Shown here: positions 12,401-22,561 of the stretch, in pieces | Numbering within the stretch: the stretch's first letter is position 1 | Layout: each line of letters opens with the position of its first letter | Source of the DNA: Aphanomyces cochlioides | Taxonomy: Eukaryota > Oomycota > Saprolegniomycetes > Saprolegniales > Verrucalvaceae | DNA: 64,000 nucleotides | Assembly (NCBI GenBank): GCA_019828595.1 | Contig: JAHQRK010000006.1 | Span: forward strand, 2,108,001 to 2,172,000 | Direction: 5' to 3' | Translations under genes and position numbers: made by a program | Notes under the pieces: generated by a model | Told to the model about the DNA's origin: nothing | The model's database searches: none | The model's input: the letters and a program-made list of their open reading frames with translations, nothing else

Positions 12401-15400
12401 AAATTGAAGCAGACACAGAAGAGGAAGACCATTTACACGACCGCAAACAGCCAGCGCCACGGCAATCCAAAAGGACAATCAAGCGGCCTAAGCGTTTTGA
12501 AGTGAACAATGTCAGCTTGGGCACCGCTACCAAGATCGTGGAACCGCAAACATTTCAGGACCTGGACAAAAATGACCACCGTGTGCAATGGATCGCAGCG
12601 ACAAATGCTGAATATCAAGCAATGTTAACCAACAATGTCTAAGATCTTGTACCCCTACCACCAAATCGCAAAGCCTTGAAGAGCAAATGGGTGTGGAAGC
12701 GAAGTACAATGAAGATGGCTCGCTTGAACGACTCAAGGCGCGCCTGTGCTTGAAGGGCTACCTACAAATTGCAGGGGTGGACTTCACAGACACCTATGCA
12801 CCAGTTTTACGTCTTGATTCTCTCAGAATTCTCTGCGCGCTCATCGCCAAGCTCGATCTCGAGACCGCGCAACTCGACGTTAAGACCACGTTCCTCAACG
12901 GCGACTTGAGGAAGACATCTACATGGAACAACCTGAGAGATATCAAGTCGAGGGGAAGACTCACCTGGTTTGCAAACTGAAGAAGTCCATCTATGGCCTG
13001 AAGCAGGCTCCAAGGCAATGGTACAAGAAGCGCGACGTATACTTGACGTCAAGGAGATTCCAACGTTGTCACAAAGAGCACTGCATCTATGTCATGGTGA
13101 ATTTAGAGTGAGGTTCCATCATGTACCTAGCCGTTTACGTCGACGACATCGTCATCGCCACGAAGGACAAGGAACTCCTTAATCACATTCGAAAAGATCT
13201 GTCAAAGACATTCGAAATGACTGACAAAGGAGAATTGTCTTACCTTCTTGGAATCAAAATCGAGCGAGAACGGACACAGCGCACACTCAAGATATCACAA
13301 GATCCGATTTTTGTCGAGCCATAATCATGACTACAACATTTGTCACTGGAAAATGGCAAAACGTGCATTGAAGTACCTCAAGGAACAAAGGCCCATGGCA
13401 TCCTGTACAACGGCAACATCAACGCGACACCACAAGCCTTTAGCGACGCAGACTTTGCGAACGACAAGTCGGACAGCAAGTCTGTCACAGGCTCAGTCAT
13501 AACGATGGCCGGAGGAGCGGTGATGTACATGTCAAAGAAACAAAGCCTCGTGGGGAAGAGCACTACTGAGGTCGAATAACTCGCTGCGGCCGAAACAGCA
13601 AAAAATCTGGTGTGGCTGTACGAGTTACTTCAAGAAATGAAGATCATGGTCAACTTACCGATCGTGATGCAAGTGGATAATCAAAGTGCAATGCAAGTGG
13701 CAAAAGCCACAGCAAACCACAGCCGAACAAAGCACATAAGGTTGCGATTCCACTTTCTGAAAGACTTGGTTGAAGAGAACATCGTCGACCTACAGTATAT
13801 CAGCACAAAAGATCAGCTGGCAGACTTGTTCACCAAAGTCCAAAGCCGCGACACGTTTGAAACTCAACACACAAAGCTCGGCGTGTGCTAAAAAAGTTCT
13901 GACCCCTCTGAAGTCGCAAGCAATCAAACAAAGCATTTCAAAGTCAACTTACTGTTGCATGAATAAATAGAAAACGCTTAGCGTTGGAAAAGCGAAACAG
14001 CAAGCTTGGAAGCAACTAATTACACTAGGCAATAATAGATCAAAAGTCATCAAATGATATGGCACACCTTGCGGTCGACACCCAATGTAAAGCCAGACTG
14101 AACACAAAAAGGAGAAAGAAAACCAAAGCAGGAATGACCTGGAGACCGCTTCGCATATCGGCGGCCACGTCCAAACCCATTTACGATCATGGCATCAGAA
14201 AACGCAGCGTCCATGGGCGTCGAGGCTCGAACAAGCGTGGAACTGCAGAGTTCCACAGCCATCACGAATTATGCGGGCGCATGCATAGCGCGGCCTACGC
14301 GACCCCCCGCCCATAAAGGCGCATTCGCAACAGCTCACAACGGGCTTGAACGTGAACACCAATACGCAAACCCATGGCCAAACCTCTTGAAAATCATGGC
14401 ACCTGCAGAGGGCAATCACCTCCCAAAGCAGCGTGACATGAGAGGAAGACAACAGGGTCATCACCTCCCTGTGCCTTGAGCAAAACAAAACCATTCCAAA
14501 AAGGGCTGCATGCGTAGTCCACTGGGTGATCAAATCCCTTGGACGCAAGATCAACATCAACCCAATGGGTCATCACCTCCCATGAGTTGAAAACAAAAGT
14601 GACTTGAGCTCGGAGCACTCGACCACAAACAACTGAGAAACAAGGATCTGTGGGCGACCAAATCCCATCGCCACCAAGACAACGACAAGACATGTGGCAC
14701 ACACGTCTAAACTTGATCGCTTCTGCATCTAGAAGCAGGACATGTCAGACCAAAGCGCTTTCTCCACCTCACTCACCGCTTGCTCAAAATCGATTTGATC
14801 AGGGGAAGTAACACTAAAACATGGTGCAGAAAGAGAAATATTGTCCAATGAGAGTCAGCTAATCCTGGTTGGACTCCAGGCGAACAACACCATCAATAAC
14901 ATGACTTTTGTATTTGCCCCCTTTTACTCAAGTCTATCTGTGAAGATGTACCAAGCTTCTCAATTGCTTTCGCACAATCCTCGCCTTTCTTTCAAGCCTC
15001 TCCAGCAACCGCGCATATTGGCGCCGTTGGATGTTCTCGGGAGACTTCCCTCGATGCTTGCCTTCCCAGGTTTCAAGCCATCTCCCCAATTCACCGACAT
15101 CATCGACTAAACTGCTGGTCGATGCTAATCGAGCCTTCAGTTGTGATTGCGAGTTGTAGGACGCCTTCAAAGTTGTTAATTTGGACCAAGGCAGTATGAT
15201 GTTACATGTTGAATGTTAGACAAAGGCTCGTGAAGGTTTACAATTGCCTAAACAAAATCAATGACTTCAAGAAAGAGACGTACCCTGGTCACGCTCTGTC
15301 TGTCCTTGAAAGACAGCAAGCTCAGCACCGACGAGAAATGTAGACGAGGTCCGTTAGCGCGTACCTTGGCAAACGCGGCAACATCCTGCACCATCATCGG

Positions 15401-15520
15401 GTAAGATTTGAAAACTTGATCCAGTGCAGAAGGAGACTTTTTGGCTAGCTTCATGACCCAAACACCGACATACTCAAGAGCAGTTTCGTTCTTCGCCGGC
15501 CAAACAGGAACGCAACCCAT
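3494..15520 (-). CDS. Unknown 272-aa protein, gene split by two LTR retrotransposons
   Basis: Six exons (plus-strand bounds 15284-15520, 15206-15247, 14952-15164, 9496-9656, 9320-9449, 3494-3529) give 819 nt, closing in frame at 272 residues. Four junctions matter. Exons 3 and 4 are separated by copia element 2, and exons 5 and 6 by copia element 1. Removing each element plus one copy of its 5-bp duplication leaves introns of 40 and 41 nt with GT and AG ends, matching the other introns here (36, 41 and 46 nt). I do not recognise the protein. It begins MGCVPVWP, where Gly2-Cys3 could be an acylation site. It has a basic helical segment ([20 protein letters not shown]) and a C-terminal half rich in aromatic residues ([20 protein letters not shown]). 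The intact phase suggests the gene is still functional if the giant introns are spliced. Confidence 0.75.
3571..3920 (+). repeat. 5' LTR of copia element 1
   Basis: This 350-bp copy matches the right copy except for about four substitutions and a 24-bp deletion near its start. In the right copy two GATAG repeats flank the extra 24 bp; here only one GATAG is left, as expected for slippage or recombination between short direct repeats. CCAATCA and TGGTTGG motifs lie inside the LTR. Confidence 0.92.
3929..8877 (+). pseudogene. Decayed gag-pol of copia element 1
   Basis: The polyprotein starts 8 bp after the LTR and is broken into seven open pieces. Frame changes fall near 4275, 5455, 6470, 7720 and 8045. 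In-frame stops are at about 4551-4553 (TAG) and 7853-7855 (TAA). Recognisable parts in order: gag with a zinc-knuckle-like CFYCEG...KWKC of unusual spacing near 4810; protease core [10 protein letters not shown] near 5300 (normally DSG); integrase HHCC (LGHVNRET ... CKTCVIAKH); catalytic Asp, Asp and Glu in [15 protein letters not shown] and [12 protein letters not shown] with YVDD near 7900; RNase H with YTDASFAT and [10 protein letters not shown]. It cannot make a full polyprotein. Confidence 0.9.
8941..9314 (+). repeat. 3' LTR of copia element 1
   Basis: The full 374-bp LTR copy, including the 24-bp segment missing from the left LTR. It is preceded by a purine tract and followed by the TAAAC duplication. 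Confidence 0.92.
9694..9828 (+). repeat. 5' LTR of copia element 2
   Basis: A 135-bp direct repeat of 14809-14943 with a single C/T difference in a pyrimidine run. Confidence 0.85.
9871..13891 (+). pseudogene. Decayed, rearranged gag-pol of copia element 2
   Basis: The first 477 codons form an intact gag plus protease part. Gag has the copia-type alpha-helical core ([15 protein letters not shown]) and a knuckle-like [10 protein letters not shown]. The protease core reads [11 protein letters not shown], so Asp is kept but the usual Ser is lost. Stops follow at 11302-11304 (TAA), about 12640 (TAA), about 13109-13111 (TGA) and about 13577 (TAA). Frame changes lie near 12690 and 12900, with a deletion near 13320 between RT and RNase H. 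Integrase is interrupted at about 11870, where its C-terminal half continues on the opposite strand. RT keeps YVDD near 13138 and RNase H keeps SDADFAND. The element is not autonomous. Confidence 0.88.
11870..12375 (-). other. Inverted segment inside copia element 2
   Basis: On the plus strand integrase ends shortly after the second catalytic Asp ([15 protein letters not shown]). The next expected part is read on the minus strand from about 12370 back to 11870: the Glu region ([13 protein letters not shown]), then [35 protein letters not shown] and [16 protein letters not shown]. Plus-strand coding resumes at about 12375. A segment of roughly 0.5 kb has therefore been flipped in place. The breakpoints are estimated to within about 10 bp from where the reading changes strand. 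Confidence 0.85.
14400..14680. repeat. Degenerate GGG-ATCA-CCC modules in copia 2 tail
   Basis: Five related motifs are spaced about 45-90 bp apart in the untranslated tail: GGGCAATCACCTCCC (near 14411), GGGTCATCACCTCCC (near 14456), GGGTGATCAAATCCC (near 14524), GGGTCATCACCTCCC (near 14568) and GGGCGACCAAATCCC (near 14653). Each is a near inverted repeat. They may be remnants of a tandem array; no function is evident. Confidence 0.6.
14809..14943 (+). repeat. 3' LTR of copia element 2
   Basis: The 135-bp partner of the left LTR, starting directly after the AGGGGAAG purine tract. Confidence 0.85.
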
Positions 15521-16813
15521 CGGTGAGTGGATTTCAACTTTTCCACGCGAGTTAATACCCCGAGGACCCCATAACTGATAGGCATTTTTATTATCTCTAT
15601 AACCTATCATAGGACACAAAAATTTCCCCTAACTATGGTCAAACTTTCAAGTCGACTTTTCTCAAAAAAACTTTCAGACAAATAAGGCCCCTTTCTATTT
15701 GAAAGTCTTCATTTATCAGGACTGCGTGACTATTAGTATTAAGCTAACTATTTGTGTTCTAATTTGCCAAAGCATAAATGATAATAATATCACATCCAAC
15801 TTGAAAAAAGTGAACCCATGTAGTTAATATCTCGTTTTGGCCTGAAGAGTCTTGTGTTAGTGCTTTGTACAACTGTGACATAAATCCGTTAGCGACAAAT
15901 TCTGGGTCAAAATATTAGCGGGTGGTATCTTCGCCTCCACATGGAATCTATAGTCATCGATGACATTACTACAAAGAAGAAAGAAAACGTAGTTCACTTA
16001 GGCTCATGTCATCGCACAACGAAGCTACATGGCACATGAGGGAATAAGAATGATCTAAAAATACCTCAGAACTCGTGAGAATTGAAGGATTATATTTTAC
16101 AAGTTTCAAGCCAATCAGACTACTTGAAGCATCTCATTCTTGACCACTTGCATCTATTTCCAAACAATTTTTTTGTATACAGTTCGACCCACAATGAGTC
16201 GCTGACGGATATTGATTATCCCCGCAACATTCCAATTAATACACGTATATACACCCACATTTACTTTGAATCATGAACATGATATATCCAAGCACCATAT
16301 GGGTGCTGGATATAAGACGACTGCTTGAGGGCTACAAATGGCATTGTCAAGTGTCAGAAATTGGGTAGACGTATCGTCAAAGAGGCAGTGTGCCACTTGC
16401 TCCACGGTGTAGTAATCTAAGATGCACCATGAGGCAACTCGACCGAGTCATCTGCCGCGAGGCTCTGAAGGATCGGCGAATCAGTGCCGAGATAATCCAA
16501 ACGGGACATGAAAAGCTATATGACATTGAGGTCATGACAGCGACTATTATCGTTGCGTCATGGACGCAGGTTTAGACGATTGTTTAGCGCGCAAGACGAT
16601 CTCCACATCCAAGTAAATATCGCGCTGCAATTTGATAAGCTTATCAATTGTGGACTGTTGAGGACTTCAAAACGAGTTCTTCTGGGGCTCTTTTTACTAG
16701 TGCCAAAAGTCACCCTCTCCCTCTGTTGAAGCTCTCAAGACCATAATCGTCAAGATTTGGGATGAAATCTCACAAACATAATTTGATCGAATCAATTTGG
16801 TCGAATCGATGCC
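15521..16813. other. Intergenic region, no gene seen
   Basis: AT-rich sequence with stops in all frames. The upstream end of the minus-strand gene 3494-15520 should have its promoter here. One small hairpin lies at about 16282-16312 (ATATCCAAGCACC, loop ATATG, GGTGCTGGATAT). I see nothing else that can be named. Confidence 0.5.
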
Positions 16814-17038
16814 TAAGAGCATCCCCAACGGTAATTTCTATTTCTATCAAAACTTCGGTTTTACGGATAAAATTTAGCAACTATGTTGGTTATTCGAACA
16901 ATTTCATGTTTCGAGTTGTTTTTTGTGAAAAATAACCACTTCAACCGTAAATATTTTGGACAACCCAATAAATTGCTAATTATTATCCGTAACTTCGATT
17001 AGAAGTAGAAATAAAAATTACCGTTGGGGATGCTCTAA
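16814..17038. mobile_element. Harbinger-like MITE 1 (219 bp)
   Basis: The element at 16817-17035 has terminal inverted repeats of about 28 bp starting GAGCATCCCCAACGG at both ends. It is flanked by the 3-bp duplication TAA (16814-16816 and 17036-17038). No coding capacity. The 3-bp TAA/TTA target and the GAGCATC-type terminus are typical of PIF/Harbinger-derived (Tourist-like) MITEs. Confidence 0.85.
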
Positions 17039-17101
17039 GCGTTTGGCAAGTTATTGCTAACAAAGGAGCCGCGAAGTATTAACGATAATATACTTTGTGT
17101 T

Positions 17102-17652
17102 TTAGAGCGTGTTCGGATGTCATGAAATTATTGTGATATTGGCTGAATATCATGATATTTCGCGATATCATGATATTTTGTAATTTTCGTGTGTTCGGAG
17201 ACACTCGAAATATCATGAAAACAGGCCATGAATATCATGATATTAATATTCAGGTCTGGCCATGTATATTTTTATCATGATATTTGTTTTTGTGGTCGGG
17301 AAGCATGGATCGAGGAGCATTGGTCGTAGGTTCACTGCAGTCCACCGCTCACACGTGCAACGAACCATGGCGTACATATGCATTGAATGAAGCAGTTTAT
17401 GTACTGGAGCTTTTTAGCCTAGTTACACCTAACAGTCGACTCTACCGAAGCGTGCGCATGGATGCCGACTGATTCATTCGTCTTGAAGAAAATGGCTTCA
17501 TAGTTTTTTAAAACCGAATAATTTAATAAAAATAAGTCTATTAAATTATTCGGGACATACGAACACAACTCTATATCAATATCATGAAATAAATATTTCA
17601 TGATTTTTGAATATTGAAAAAGAAAATATTGTGGGTGCCGGACACGCTCTTA
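17102..17652. mobile_element. Harbinger-like MITE 2 (545 bp) with palindromes
   Basis: The element at 17105-17649 starts GAGCGTGTTCGG and ends with the complement of GAGCGTGTCCGG. TTA duplications lie at 17102-17104 and 17650-17652. The left 170 bp holds several copies of the palindrome ATATCATGATAT and variants. Similar AT palindromes recur near 17570-17600. No transposase is present. It lies 67 bp from MITE 1 and shares the GAGC terminus. Confidence 0.8.
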
Positions 17653-18875
17653 GGTCTAATGATTGGAAGGTGCCTATACTTTCGACAGTGACATATTTGT
17701 TCGACTGCGCGTTGTGTCGCATCCACGAACTTAGTGATAGATTTGACTGATAGAAATGACACTCAACCTACCGCTGATTCATTATACAAATCAGCGCAGC
17801 TCAATGATGCCCCCTGAGTGAGAAGCTTAAATAATACCGACGGGTGTCAATACTTTCGTTAGCCACTGTACACGTGTGGCGTAGGTGGTACTTTCCACGA
17901 AATGGAACAGTTATTACGTACTTCGAAGGATTAGCCTTAGCTATTTGTAAGTACCAATAATGCCATGAAAGCCCTTTTCCTCGCGATCAAGCAGCCCAAT
18001 CTCCAAAATATATCCGGATAATTAACCGGATCAAAAAAGTGTTTAAAACAGCTAACGGGGGTTCGATTAAAGTATTGTCGCGATGTTCTTGGCTGGATAT
18101 TCATGGCTGGAATTTGCCAAAGCATTCAGCAGCATGCTTGTGATAACTAAACTATTTAATTAATATTACTTATTTCTTAGCGAATCTGAAACCTGTCATG
18201 AATGAAGACACTCTGGCCACGTATATTATGCCATATGGCCATCTACGCCTGGATGAACCGTTTAGAATTCATGCAAGATGGGTCCTCAATTCATTGTGGG
18301 AAAGTCTATCAATTTCTCAAAGTGCAATGGATCGCTGTTTTTGTAGAATCCCCTCTTTCCCCTGGCCTGTAATCTTTTGAAAACCTGTGGGGATATCTTG
18401 CTCGTCAAGTGTATCCTGACGGAAGACATACGGAATGTTCATGTGATAACAGAGGCGATACAGCGTTAATAGCCAAAGATCCTACAAGATCTTATCAACA
18501 CACTCGTGTTGGGTCAATGTCTGCACGCTGTCCTGAAGTCGGTGAGAAGCGGTGGCTCTTTTTAGGTCGCCCGACTTGAAGTAGGAGGGGCCTCCATATG
18601 TCAATTTTGGCTCGCGCCAACCGGTATACAGTTCTTCCCTCGCATAAAAATCTACAGCAAATTTATAACCTCTTGCAATGAATTATTTACTTAACTTGCA
18701 TTTATGTTATTGTGGGATTCATTCTGAATAGTGAGATGGGCTGGAAATGTATCGATTTTTTAAATCGATTTTCCAATCTCGCAGCCAGTCAGAATAGAGT
18801 ATTTCACTAATTCACGCAAAACACACCCAACACACCCAATCAAGAATTAGTCCGACTGCGAATTCGACTCAATAT
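17653..18875. other. Intergenic region, no gene seen
   Basis: AT-rich, no supported gene. It contains TATCCGGATAATTAACCGG near 18005 and an imperfect inverted repeat at about 18725-18797 (ATTCTGA ... TCAGAAT) centred on two copies of AAATCGATTT. The latter may mark a transposon end next to the hAT relic. Confidence 0.4.
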
Positions 18876-19700
18876 GTGGCAATTTATGCAACTTCTCCCC
18901 TCAGTTATCCGGAAAACCCGGATACACATCGCTTCTGCTTGCTTTCTCTCCTATGTATGAATGAGGATGGTTTTTACTATGTTTTGGAATTATATGGGAA
19001 AACGTGGACTCATGTGGTTGCTAAGGCTTTCCTTAAAAAGTTTGACGAATGTATTGGTGTAGTTCACGAAATTATGCGCAAATTATCCTACCCTATTCCA
19101 GCAGCGAAGCTGCGTGCATTTACTCATCTTACAGCTAAAACTCGCAACGTGACACGGTGGAACCCCACATTTGACATGCTGGAGCGCTACATGTCAATTA
19201 AACCACATCTGCGCGATTTGCAAATGAATAATGCGGAAATTAGTTTGCCAACTCGTCATCAAGATGACTCTCTAGCTAAGGTGTATGGTCACTTGACGGA
19301 GCTCAACAAAGTGACTATTGATCTACAAAAGGACTCTACAACGTTGAAGGACGTACGAGCTTGTTTTGATTTTTTATTGGGCATTTATCCGGAAATGGCT
19401 CCATATATTTCAGCCAATGGAGAAGTAGTACAATATCCCGAATTCGAATCGGGCGTGGTGAAAATTCAAATGGGCAACATCTCAGCACTCACACCCGATG
19501 CGACGTAGTGTTGCCCATTTGAAAAGTGATGAACGGTCTCGTGATGGTGACAATGAAGACCATTTATCCTTGTTCGAAAGAGCTGTCAAGCGCCGAACAG
19601 CTCAATGGATACATGAATCTTGACTTCCTCTTGCCTACCTCCAGCTTATGCGAGCGCTTGTTTGCTCGAGCAAAATATGCTCTGGGAGAACGATGAGGTC
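18876..19700 (+). pseudogene. hAT transposase relic
   Basis: A 210-codon open piece (18876-19508) carries a segment common in hAT transposases: LTAKTRNVTRWNPTFDMLER, followed by helical sequence (VYGHLTELNKVTIDLQKDS). After the stop, a piece near 19620-19695 reads FLLPTSSLCERLFARAKYAL, which resembles the conserved hAT C-terminal dimerisation motif. The N-terminal BED finger and the catalytic region are not seen, and the frame is broken, so this is a dead fragment. No terminal repeats were identified. Confidence 0.7.
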
Positions 19701-20409
19701 GACTACTTCTTCAAAACCTCGAGGTCCAAAAGTTTCTGTGCATGAATGAGGACCTTGGACATTCAACGATGTTGAAAGCATCCTGTCAAAGGAAAATGAG
19801 TAATTTGGAAAATATTTCTAGATAAAAATATATATTTCTATTTTTGTGTAAGAAGAAAAGAAATATTTTAATTGTTGTATGGGAAAAGGTAGTTATTTTA
19901 TTCATATCTCATTGAAGAATTAAATAAAGTATCATTTTCGGCATGACTTGAACGTTGTATTGCAGTTTCAAGGAGTGTCCGTTTGAAGTACGCTTCAACT
20001 GTACGACAAAACTCACTTTGTGCATTATGTCCGTGAAAAGAACTACTGCGTGACTCACTCGTCACAATGTGCTACCTGCTTGTTTCTATTAATGGAACCT
20101 TACAAGTGAACCGAGAATGTGCATTGATGCCTGAAGACTACTCAACTCTCTTTTCCCTCGCCGCTCTTCTCGACGCGTCATCAATACGTACGGTCATGTC
20201 ACAAAAATACCTCATCCAACCATCTATCTTGTTGGTGATTTATGCCCAGTGACTGTGCGTGACAGACGAGTGATTTGAAGAGATATGAGTTACTCCAAGA
20301 TATCATTTACATTTGAAGAGAATATTTGATGAATGTTGAAGGCCACTGAGTCGTCGAGATGAAGATCCACTGGCTTTGAGACTTGACTGGTGTGTTGAGT
20401 CGGGGGAAG
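19701..20409. other. Intergenic region, no gene seen
   Basis: AT-rich sequence without a supported gene; only short open frames with no recognisable motif. Confidence 0.4.
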
Positions 20410-20560
20410 AATCCTTTTCAGGTCATATCCGGGTCAGGTCACACTTTAGGTCAAATTAGGTTTTAATATAGGTCGCGACTTGGTCACGAGGTTTTTTAGT
20501 ATGGTTACAAGTGGTCACATGTTTTTTTTACATGGTCATGGTTGGTCACAGTGCAAGTTC
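20410..20560 (+). repeat. GGTCA-rich cluster A
   Basis: About ten GGTCA or GGTCG motifs, several as CAGGTCA, lie in 150 bp, including CAGGTCATATCCGGGTCAGG near 20420. The order matches the reverse complement of a cluster at 29740-29815. It lies just upstream of the MULE transposase and could be part of its terminal region. Confidence 0.6.
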
Positions 20561-20639
20561 ATGCATGCCATTCAAGACATAGGTACTTTCAAGTTATCTT
20601 CAACAACCCAGTGCTCCACCCTGCGGCACAGCAATTGTC

Positions 20640-22361
20640 ATGCTTCATTCGAACAATGGCCAACGGCGAGGCTCGACCGAGCCCAGCTTGTCATCCTTTG
20701 ACGTCGATGCATCCAGTCCTTCCTCGAATCCACGCGACGACAGGCTGGACTGGATCGCATCCTCGCAAGATGATGCCGATGATGACACTGGGATGCTACC
20801 CATATCAAATGAGAGAGACGACAGTGAAGGCGTCAATCTGATGCTACATCACAACCGCAAACGGCGCCTCTCAATTGAATACTACTCGTCTGATGAAGAA
20901 GAAGCGACGGAAGACTCCAACGAAAACCCAACCAGAGCAAGCAACGGGTCAAGAGAAGGACGGACAAAGATATTCTTGGGTCAATACGAGATGACAAGAG
21001 CCAATATAATACAAAGGAAGATAACTTACCGTTCCAGCTTTTATCGAAGTCAAAAGTGTCGAGCAAGACTGGAATACTACTCATCCACGATGGACTACCA
21101 CTATGAAACCATGGTTCCGCACACTTGTTTGCCGCGTCGACCTGTTGAGACTACCGAAATCGCCAGTATGTCTTCGATCTCCGTTATTACAGCCATGAAG
21201 CGATCTGTCGATAGCTTGGCAACATCAACAGCTAAGTCGCCTGATCAAATATGGGAAACATTGCACACCCAGTTTTACAACCAAGATAACGTTGTCGTGC
21301 ATGGTTTAACTAAGATGCAAGTGGTCAAGCGGGTTCACCGAGAAAGATCCTCGCTCAGCGTTCATGGGCGTGTCGAAGTGCCGCCATTGGCATTAGTCAA
21401 GCATTCGACTTTGAAGTTCTTCCAATTCTATCATGTCTGGTCAAATATTCACAGCAAGCGAGAAGACAAGCTCGACCGTCTCGTTGGATGGGCACATCCT
21501 GAGCTTATTACGTTGCTGCGTTACGACAACATCACACTCTTTCTCGATGTTACGTTCCGTTGCACACCAAATGGATTCACCCAGTGTATTGTATTGATGG
21601 TGTACGATCGAGGAACGAAGCTCTATGTACCAGTGTTTTATGTTTTATCGACATCGAAATCGTATGATGCATATTGGAATGCACTGCAATATGTGAGCGA
21701 CACGAGTGGTGAATCCTTGAAACCCAAGGATATCGTTTGCGATTTCGAGAAATCGCTAGCCAATGCAGTCTTTGACCGATTCCCTGGTGTTCAAGTCGTG
21801 GGATGCTTCTTTCATTTCAAACAAGCTTGCCAACGTCGCATGATCAAGTATCGAATCCCACCTTTGGAGGTCAAAATTGCCATGTCAAGTGGAGTGTTGG
21901 ATATGCTGACCGTCATAGAGCCCGACAAAGTGTCGAGGCAAGGCATCAGGTGGGTAAGGTGAAAGATCAAAGAGTCATGCGAGCAAGATGGCATCGAATA
22001 CTCGAAGTCTAAGTGGTGTCGCTTTTGGAAATACTTCGTGAAAACATGGATCAACTTGTATCCCCCTCATTTATGGTCAGTGAATGGTGTACTGATGGAT
22101 GCAGTGGCGCGAACGAACAATCCTCTGGAAAGGTTTAATCGGGAACTTAATTCTTCATTTGGCACGCCACATCCATCGCTTCCTCGTTTTGTCCAGGTTA
22201 TCGAAGAAATATCTCGAAAATATGTCAAGCTTCGAGAGGACATTCAACGAGGTTTATCTGCGCCTCCCTCGCGACGACTACGGGTGGATCTACCAAAAGC
22301 TGCGTTTCTTAACGAAAATGGCTCAAGTGAAACCATTGAAGACATGAATGATGCAGAATAG
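20640..22361 (+). pseudogene. MULE transposase with one nonsense codon
   Basis: A frame of 573 codons is open except for one TGA at 21960-21962. Near the N-terminus there is a FLYWCH-like zinc-binding segment (KCRARLEYYSS ... HTC). The MULE transposase core follows: FLDVTFRCTPNGFTQCIVLM with the first catalytic Asp, then YVPVFYVLSTSKSYDAYW, IVCDFEKSLANAVFDRFP with the second Asp, and GCFFHFKQACQRR. After the stop the same frame continues sensibly (KWCRFWKYFVKTWINLY; RTNNPLERFNRELNSSF), so a point mutation such as CGA to TGA explains the break. Removing the TGA as an intron is not needed to keep phase. Terminal inverted repeats were not resolved. Confidence 0.8.
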
Positions 22362-22561
22362 TTCACAATGCATAGTGTTATCTATTGAATAAAGTTCATG
22401 TTGAGTCATAAATGTAAGCTGTTTAAAAAATATCAAAGTGCTGCATTGAGGTCAGCATACGTTGCCGACATCTTTTGGGACGAGCGATTGTAAACTTTTT
22501 ACCTGACGTGCATTGACAAGAAACGCTAGATCAGAAAAATGGCATTAGAAGCACTATCAAA

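Larger units (their letters stand above)
9689..14948 (+). mobile_element. Copia-type LTR retrotransposon 2 with short LTRs
   Basis: The element spans 9694-14943, with 135-bp terminal repeats at 9694-9828 and 14809-14943 that differ at one base. The flanks AGACG and AGATG match at four of five positions and are taken as an aged 5-bp duplication. The right LTR is preceded by the polypurine tract AGGGGAAG, which fixes its start. The LTR ends are TAACAC and CTGTGA, not the usual TG and CA. Gene order is Ty1/copia. About 0.9 kb of noncoding sequence lies between RNase H and the 3' LTR. The element sits inside an intron of the minus-strand gene 3494-15520, only about 380 bp from copia element 1. 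Confidence 0.88.

Noticed and set aside
16282..16312. Small hairpin as a terminator or small RNA
   Set aside because: It stands alone, without neighbouring gene ends or conserved context.
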